From Klebsiella pneumoniae (lineage in GTDB: Bacteria; Desulfobacterota; Binatia; UBA12015), in contig CAMBZJ010000010.1 of assembly GCA_945872365.1 (NCBI GenBank), positions 1 through 64,000 of the forward strand: a stretch of DNA of 64,000 bases, given 5' to 3'. The notes under the pieces were generated by a model. That model was not told the DNA's origin and searched no databases. It worked only from the letters and a program-made list of their open reading frames with translations. The position numbers and the translations under genes are program-made. Position 1 is the stretch's first letter; each line of letters opens with the position of its first letter. This document shows, piece by piece, positions 59,857 through 64,000 of the stretch.

Positions 59857-60948
59857 TCACTCCGTGCCGAGGAAGAAGATGCCGCCGATCGCCGCGAAGA
59901 TCACGTTCGCGCTCCAGGCGGCGACAGACGGCGGCAGGACTCCGCTTTTTCCTAGGCTCGTCGCGAAGGCGAGTACGACCCAGTAGCTGAACCCCACCAC
60001 GAGGGCGATGCCCACGTTGGCCGCGACGCCCGTGTTGCGGCTGTGCCGCACGGCGAGCGGAAGCGCGATCATCGCCATGACCAGACTGACGAAGGGTACG
60101 GCCAGCTTCAGCCACAGGCCCACCCGGGAGTCCGTCGTGTCGATGCCCTTGCTGCGCAGGTCGCGGATCTCTCGCCGCAATTCGCCAAAACTCAGCTCCT
60201 CCGGCTCGCGGTAGGCTGCGCCTAGGTCGTCGGGAGTTTCGGACAGAACGATCGCGTCGGGTCCAAGGGGACGCGTCTGCAGGTCGCCCTCGGCCGAGAA
60301 GAGCACCTCGACCGGATCGGTCGCGACCCACCGGTCGCCGGTCCACTTGGCGAGCGGCGCGGTCACGATCCGCTGGAGATGGAAATCGCCGTCGAAATCG
60401 TAGCGGCGGACGCCGTGCACCTGGTTCGTCTTGGCGTCGAAGCGATCGATGTTCGTCAGGCTGCCGACGCCGTGGTACCAGATCTCGAACTCGTTGAAGT
60501 GACCGCGCATCTGCTTCTTCGCGATGCGAACGCGGTCCACCTGGTGGGCGCGCATCGACGTCGTGGGTACCACCCACTCGTTCCACCCCAGCATCAGGAC
60601 CGAGATCGCGAGACAGGCGCCGAGGATCGGCGAGGCCATCTGCGCGAGACTGATGCCGCAGGCCCGCATCGCCATCAGTTCGTTGCGCTTCGCGAGTGCA
60701 CCTAGACCGAGCAGGGTCGCCGCGAGCACCGCCACGGGCATGATCTCCGTGATGATTCGCGGGATCTTCAGCAGGAAGTAGAGGAGGATCAGCCAGGCGC
60801 TGGCCTTGTGCGAGAGGAAGCTCGCGAAATGCTCGAAGAAGTCGACGCAGAGGTAGAGGGCGGTGAAGCCTCCGAGGCACAGCAGGAGCGCTCGGCCGAA
60901 TTCCTGCAGCAGGTAGGAGGATACCGTCGGCAGCCAGCGCAGGTTCAC
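59857..60948 (-). CDS. lptG: LPS export permease LptG
   Basis: LptG with LptF forms the inner membrane part of the ABC transporter that moves LPS from the inner to the outer membrane. The 363-aa product (GTG 60948) has the YjgP/YjgQ pattern: an N-terminal membrane region with TALYLCVDFFEHFASF, ITEIMPVAVLAATLLGLGALAKRNELMAMRACGIS, a periplasmic beta domain, and a C-terminal three-helix region ending in IALPLAVRHSRNTG. It overlaps lptF by 4 bases (GTGA). Confidence 0.9.
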   Translation of the reverse strand: MNLRWLPTVSSYLLQEFGRALLLCLGGFTALYLCVDFFEHFASFLSHKASAWLILLYFLLKIPRIITEIMPVAVLAATLLGLGALAKRNELMAMRACGISLAQMASPILGACLAISVLMLGWNEWVVPTTSMRAHQVDRVRIAKKQMRGHFNEFEIWYHGVGSLTNIDRFDAKTNQVHGVRRYDFDGDFHLQRIVTAPLAKWTGDRWVATDPVEVLFSAEGDLQTRPLGPDAIVLSETPDDLGAAYREPEELSFGELRREIRDLRSKGIDTTDSRVGLWLKLAVPFVSLVMAMIALPLAVRHSRNTGVAANVGIALVVGFSYWVVLAFATSLGKSGVLPPSVAAWSANVIFAAIGGIFFLGTE

Positions 60949-62132
60949 GGGTTGGCCGTCCGCAGCCGAAGCGCCCGTTCGCGGAGGGCCTCGACTAGGT
61001 TCGCCAGTCGGGGTTCGATCGCCCAAGGGCGCTCCCGTGCGGCGCGGCGGAACAGCGCGAGTCCGAGCAGTCCCATGACGATGTTGGGCGTCCACAGGGC
61101 GAGCACGATCGGGGCCCGGCCCTGGGCGCCGAGCGTCTCGGCGGCCGAGAGCATCACGTAGTAGAGCAGAATGATGCCGAGGCTCAGCGCGAGGCCGCGC
61201 GAGCGGACCGCGCGCACCGGCTGCAGCCCGAGCGGAATCGCGAGCAGCGCGAAGACCAGCGACGCGAACGGCAGCGAGAAGCGCCGGTGCCACTCGACCC
61301 GTTCTTCGCGGCTCGGTTCCCCCTTCGCGTCGAGGGTTTCGATCCGCTCGCTCAGCTCGTCGAGCGGGATCTCGCCCGGGTCCTTTCCCTTGCGATCGAG
61401 TTGTCCAAGGGCCTCGACGAGATTCAGCGATACGTCGTAACTGCCGAAGTCGGTCTTGTGGAACTCGGCTTCCCCGTCGGCATTGGTGAAGATCGTGCCG
61501 TCGTGGAGGCGGAGGTCGAGCGACAGAGCCTTCTCGTCGGGCACGAGGCTCCCGCTTCGGGCGATCACGGTGTTGTGCTGTGCGGGGTCTCGCCGGTCGG
61601 AGATCAGGATGTGTCGCAGTTCGTTTCCCGGGGGCTCGATCGAGTCCACGTAGATGACGATCCCCCTGAAGTCGTCGTTGAAGACGTGCTCCTTGAGCCC
61701 GGCACTCGCCCGGGTTCGCGCGAGTTCGAAGATCGAAGCCTTCAGGCCCGCGTTGCCGAGGGGCCGGACGTAGACGGAGAGCAGGGTCGAGAGGATCCAG
61801 ACGGCGACGGCGAAGGCCGCAAAGGGGCGCGCGAACTGGTAGAGGGACAGGCCACAGGCGCGCATCGCGACGAACTCGCTGTCCGAGGAGAGGCGTCCGC
61901 AGGCCATCAGGCAGGCGAGCAGCAGGGCCATCGGAACGGTGACCTCGAGGAATGCGGGCAGGATGAACGAGAAGACCTTGAGCACCTCCAGCGCCGGCAC
62001 GCCCCGGTTCACCACCAGTTCGACGAGCTTCATGATCCGGGCGATCAGCAGGATGAACGTGAACAGAGCGAGGCCGGCCGCGAACGGCGCCAGGATCTGC
62101 CGGAAGAGGTAGCGGTGAAACGTTCTCCCCAT
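60945..62132 (-). CDS. lptF: LPS export permease LptF
   Basis: LptF pairs with LptG. The 395-aa product has RYLFRQILAPFAAGLALFTFIL, the VPMALLLACLMACGRLSSDSEFVAMRACG block, a periplasmic middle domain and a C-terminal membrane part (FASLVFALLAIPLGLQPVR). It starts at the ATG at 62132 and is divergent from rlmB (111 bases). Confidence 0.9.
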   Translation of the reverse strand: MGRTFHRYLFRQILAPFAAGLALFTFILLIARIMKLVELVVNRGVPALEVLKVFSFILPAFLEVTVPMALLLACLMACGRLSSDSEFVAMRACGLSLYQFARPFAAFAVAVWILSTLLSVYVRPLGNAGLKASIFELARTRASAGLKEHVFNDDFRGIVIYVDSIEPPGNELRHILISDRRDPAQHNTVIARSGSLVPDEKALSLDLRLHDGTIFTNADGEAEFHKTDFGSYDVSLNLVEALGQLDRKGKDPGEIPLDELSERIETLDAKGEPSREERVEWHRRFSLPFASLVFALLAIPLGLQPVRAVRSRGLALSLGIILLYYVMLSAAETLGAQGRAPIVLALWTPNIVMGLLGLALFRRAARERPWAIEPRLANLVEALRERALRLRTANP

Positions 62133-62243
62133 CGACCGTCTTTCCCGAGGTTAGCCGAGGGGCCGGAGGGTGACAATCGCGAACGGCGTCGGGGTGGCCG
62201 TGGGGCCGATCGCGAACGGGCCGGCGGGCCGGGTCCTTACGTC

Positions 62244-62966
62244 GTGCCCGGCTGGCATGCGACGCGGGCGTTTCTCGAAGCCCGCCCCGGGGCGGTTCAG
62301 CGGGTCCTGCTGGCGCGCGAGGCGCCGCAAGACGTCGAACGAGCGCTCGTGGAAAGTCGGGTGCCGGTCGAGCGCTGCGATGCGTCGGTACTCGACCGCC
62401 ATGCGGCCGGGGTGGTCCACCAGGGGGTGGTGGCGATCGGTAACCCCCCCGAGACGGTCTCGATCGGGTCTCTCGACCCGACGCGTCACAGGATCGTCCT
62501 CGCACTCGACGGGCTCACCGACCCCCGGAACGTCGGCGCGATCATCCGGACCGCCGAGGCGGTCGGGGCCTCGGCCCTGGTCATGGCTCGGGACCGGGCG
62601 CCCGGTTGGTCGCCGGCCCTGGTCAAGGCCGCGGCCGGCGCAGTCGAGTGGCTCCCGATCGCCCGGGTGACGAATTTGGTGCGGAGCCTCGTCGGTCTCG
62701 CCCAACTCGGGTACTGGCTCGTCGGCCTCGACGGCGAGGTGGAGTGGGACCTTTTCGACCCCGCGGCCGTCCCCGGACTCCCGTGCGTACTCGTCGCCGG
62801 CGCCGAGGGGACGGGCCTGCGCGAACTCACCCGGAAGACCTGCCACCGGCTCGTGCGCATCCCCATGGCGGGTAGGGTCGAGTCGCTCAACGCCTCCGTC
62901 GCCGTCGCCATCGCCCTCTTCGAGTTGCGACGTCGCGAGCCGTCCCAGGTGTCCGGTCGTCCTTGA
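62244..62966 (+). CDS. rlmB: 23S rRNA (guanosine-2'-O)-methyltransferase RlmB-type (SpoU family)
   Basis: The 240-aa product has the SPOUT knot: LDGLTDPRNVGAIIRTAEAVG (motif 1), VLVAGAEGTGLRELTRKTC (motif 2) and IPMAGRVESLNASVAVAIALFEL (motif 3), with an N-terminal substrate-binding part (GWHATRAFLEA). It methylates a ribose in 23S rRNA. The start is uncertain: the GTG at 62244 is used because no ATG or GTG is found upstream in frame before the divergent lptF start. A tRNA-operon promoter overlaps its stop. Confidence 0.82.
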   Translation: MPGWHATRAFLEARPGAVQRVLLAREAPQDVERALVESRVPVERCDASVLDRHAAGVVHQGVVAIGNPPETVSIGSLDPTRHRIVLALDGLTDPRNVGAIIRTAEAVGASALVMARDRAPGWSPALVKAAAGAVEWLPIARVTNLVRSLVGLAQLGYWLVGLDGEVEWDLFDPAAVPGLPCVLVAGAEGTGLRELTRKTCHRLVRIPMAGRVESLNASVAVAIALFELRRREPSQVSGRP

Positions 62967-62990
62967 CAGCGGTTTTCCCGCCGTGGTAAT
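62963..62990 (+). promoter_or_regulatory. Promoter of the tRNA-rpmG-secE cluster
   Basis: A perfect TTGACA (62963-62968) overlaps the stop of rlmB, and at 16 bases GGTAAT (62985-62990, 4 of 6) follows. The first tRNA lies 113 bases downstream. A second AT-rich stretch at 63065-63076 might add a closer promoter. Confidence 0.5.
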
Positions 62991-63102
62991 GACTCCGGTT
63001 CACTCCACTTTCGGGGGAGGTGCCGGTCTTGTCTGGGCAATGCCGGAATCGAGAAAAAACGCAGTTAAATTAGATAGATAGAGCCAGTCGCCAACGCCGC
63101 GG

Positions 63103-63174
63103 GCCGATGTAGCTCAACGGTAGAGCAACTGATTTGTAATCAGTAGGTTGTCGGTTCGATTCCGATCATCGGCT
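63103..63174 (+). tRNA. tRNA-Thr (anticodon TGT)
   Basis: Acceptor GCCGATG pairs with CATCGGC. The anticodon loop TTTGTAA gives TGT. No encoded CCA. First of a four-tRNA run. Confidence 0.93.
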
Positions 63175-63196
63175 CCGGAATTCGAGTGGGGGATAG

Positions 63197-63279
63197 GGAG
63201 AGGTACCCAAGTGGCCAACGGGAGCAGACTGTACATCTGCCGGCGTACGCCTTCGAAGGTTCGAATCCTTCCCTCTCCA
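63197..63279 (+). tRNA. tRNA-Tyr (anticodon GTA)
   Basis: Acceptor GGAGAGG pairs with CCTCTCC. The loop CTGTACA gives GTA, and a long variable arm follows. Nearest neighbours are tRNA-Thr and tRNA-Gly. Confidence 0.93.
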
Positions 63280-63353
63280 TAGGACGATCAAAGAGACGCG
63301 AAGCGAGTGAAAGGAGATCGGCGGCCCGGGATCGGGGCAGGGAGCCCAGTCCG

Positions 63354-63426
<73 letters not shown>

Positions 63427-63469
63427 CTCGGACGATGCCCCGGGGACAGGCTGGCTCGATCGGCAGAGG

Positions 63470-63542
63470 GCCCAGGTAGCTCAGTTGGCAGAGCACGTCC
63501 TTGGTAAGGACGAGGTCGGCGGTTCGATCCCGCTCCTGGGCT
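63470..63542 (+). tRNA. tRNA-Thr (anticodon GGT)
   Basis: Acceptor GCCCAGG pairs with CCTGGGC. The loop TTGGTAA gives GGT. It is followed 22 bases later by rpmG; in many genomes tuf lies at this position. Confidence 0.93.
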
Positions 63543-63564
63543 CGTCGGAAAGGTTGAAGAAAAG

Positions 63565-63717
63565 ATGCGCGATCTCGTCGCTCTCCAGTGCGAAGACTGC
63601 AAGCGGAAGAACTACACGACCACCCGCAACAAGAAGCGTACGACCGAGAAGCTCGGCATGAAGAAGTTCTGCCCGGCCTGTCGGGGACACAAGCACCACA
63701 AGGAGGCGAAGGTCTGA
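63565..63717 (+). CDS. rpmG: 50S ribosomal protein L33
   Basis: The 50-aa product starts at the ATG at 63565 and ends in TGA at 63717. It contains the paired cysteines QCEDCKRKNY and KFCPACRGH, the zinc-ribbon form of L33, with a central TTRNKKRTTEKL. It lies between tRNA-Thr and tRNA-Trp. Confidence 0.92.
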   Translation: MRDLVALQCEDCKRKNYTTTRNKKRTTEKLGMKKFCPACRGHKHHKEAKV

Positions 63718-63732
63718 CGAGGAGTCGCAGGG

Positions 63733-63806
63733 GGGTCAGTAGCTCGAATTGGTAGAGCACCGGACTCCAAATCCGGGGGTTGCAGGTTCGAGTCCTGCCT
63801 GGCCCG
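63733..63806 (+). tRNA. tRNA-Trp (anticodon CCA)
   Basis: Acceptor GGGTCAG pairs with CTGGCCC with one T-G pair. The loop CTCCAAA gives CCA. It has one extra base in the D loop. Confidence 0.88.
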
Positions 63807-63877
63807 TAGTCGAGGCGGGTTCCAAAACGGGTTCCGGCCGGGCGACGGCGGAGATTTCGAGAGAGGCGGCGAGTCGA

Positions 63878-64000
63878 GTGCGAGATACGACGGAGCAGCG
63901 GACGGACGCGGGCGCCTCGGGTGGTCGTCAGATCACCGAGTTCGTGCCGCGCACGATCGAGTTCATCAAGGAATCTTGGCAGGAACTTAAGCGCGTTCAC
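63878..64000 (+). CDS. secE: Preprotein translocase subunit SecE (3' partial)
   Basis: From the GTG at 63878 (GAGAGGCGG upstream) 41 codons run to the window end. The last visible part TIEFIKESWQELKRVH is the conserved amphipathic helix before the first TM in SecE (normally followed by WP). SecE holds SecY in the translocon. The usual next genes nusG and rplK are outside the window. Confidence 0.8.
   Translation, partial: MRDTTEQRTDAGASGGRQITEFVPRTIEFIKESWQELKRVH

Overview
The window is GC-rich chromosomal DNA from a Gram-negative bacterium. An outer membrane is implied by lptF/lptG (LPS export), several lipoproteins with lipoboxes and a periplasmic-type cytochrome c. The block tig-clpP-clpX-lon-HU and the run of tRNAs leading to secE are arranged as in many Deltaproteobacteria-like phyla (Myxococcota, Desulfobacterota, Binatota). 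The left half carries lipid and CoA catabolism genes of a kind also common in Actinobacteria (F420/DUF385-type reductase, DUF3556 membrane protein, DUF35 plus thiolase-fold pairs). I cannot fix the phylum from the sequence alone; an uncultured Myxococcota- or Binatota-like soil or marine lineage is the best guess.

Layout. 1-1.8 kb: the end of a protein with a Pro/Thr repeat tail, a secreted DUF1566-type protein and a deazaflavin-type reductase. 1.8-10.2 kb: glycogen phosphorylase, a CrtI-like FAD oxidoreductase, a DUF3556 membrane protein, and a carbamoyltransferase overlapping a methyltransferase. 10.2-13.2 kb: a DUF3300-DUF2950 operon behind a strong sigma70-type promoter with an inverted repeat in its spacer. 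13.2-18.4 kb: a broken SGNH-type gene, a D-aminoacylase-like amidohydrolase, a GT-C glycosyltransferase and a lipoprotein alpha/beta hydrolase. 18.5-28.2 kb: an acyl-CoA catabolism region (two DUF35 proteins, two thiolase-fold proteins without the usual cysteine, enoyl-CoA hydratase, MaoC-like hydratase, alpha/beta hydrolase, CoA transferase, SDR, dicarboxylate symporter). 28.4-38 kb: an SGNH-like protein with altered catalytic blocks and a five-gene overlapping glycan operon (GT4, GT-C, methyltransferase, GT2-GT4 fusion, coiled-coil protein). 38-46.6 kb: an accessory patchwork with an NTF2-like protein, a bacterial lysyl oxidase, an RRM protein, a histone H1-like protein, gene remnants, a GMC oxidoreductase with small subunit, a cytochrome c, a 31-residue membrane protein and a universal stress protein. 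46.5-51.5 kb: a four-gene overlapping operon of an NtrC-type regulator, a globin-coupled histidine kinase, an RMD1/DUF155 protein and a DUF4010 (MgtC-like) protein. 51.8-64 kb: conserved core genes (tRNA-Leu, tig, clpP, clpX, lon, HU, tRNA-Val, tRNA-Asp, rplM, rpsI, lptG, lptF, rlmB, four tRNAs, rpmG, tRNA-Trp, secE).

How the genes work together. Tig, ClpXP, Lon and HU are a protein-quality and nucleoid block. The 18.5-28 kb block looks like uptake, CoA activation, hydration and thiolase-fold C-C cleavage of a branched or steroid-like acyl substrate, and its lead promoter carries a TetR-type palindrome. The most system-like novelty is the 46.5-51.5 kb operon: a predicted haem-globin kinase and a sigma54 activator are translationally coupled to two membrane proteins not usually linked to two-component signalling, which suggests an oxygen- or redox-gated membrane or metal-stress response (inference). 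Other notable items are the lysyl oxidase, the likely inactive SGNH protein, the GMC gene with a 13-C tract running into a phosphotransferase remnant, and the absence of tuf from its frequent place between tRNA-Thr and rpmG/tRNA-Trp.
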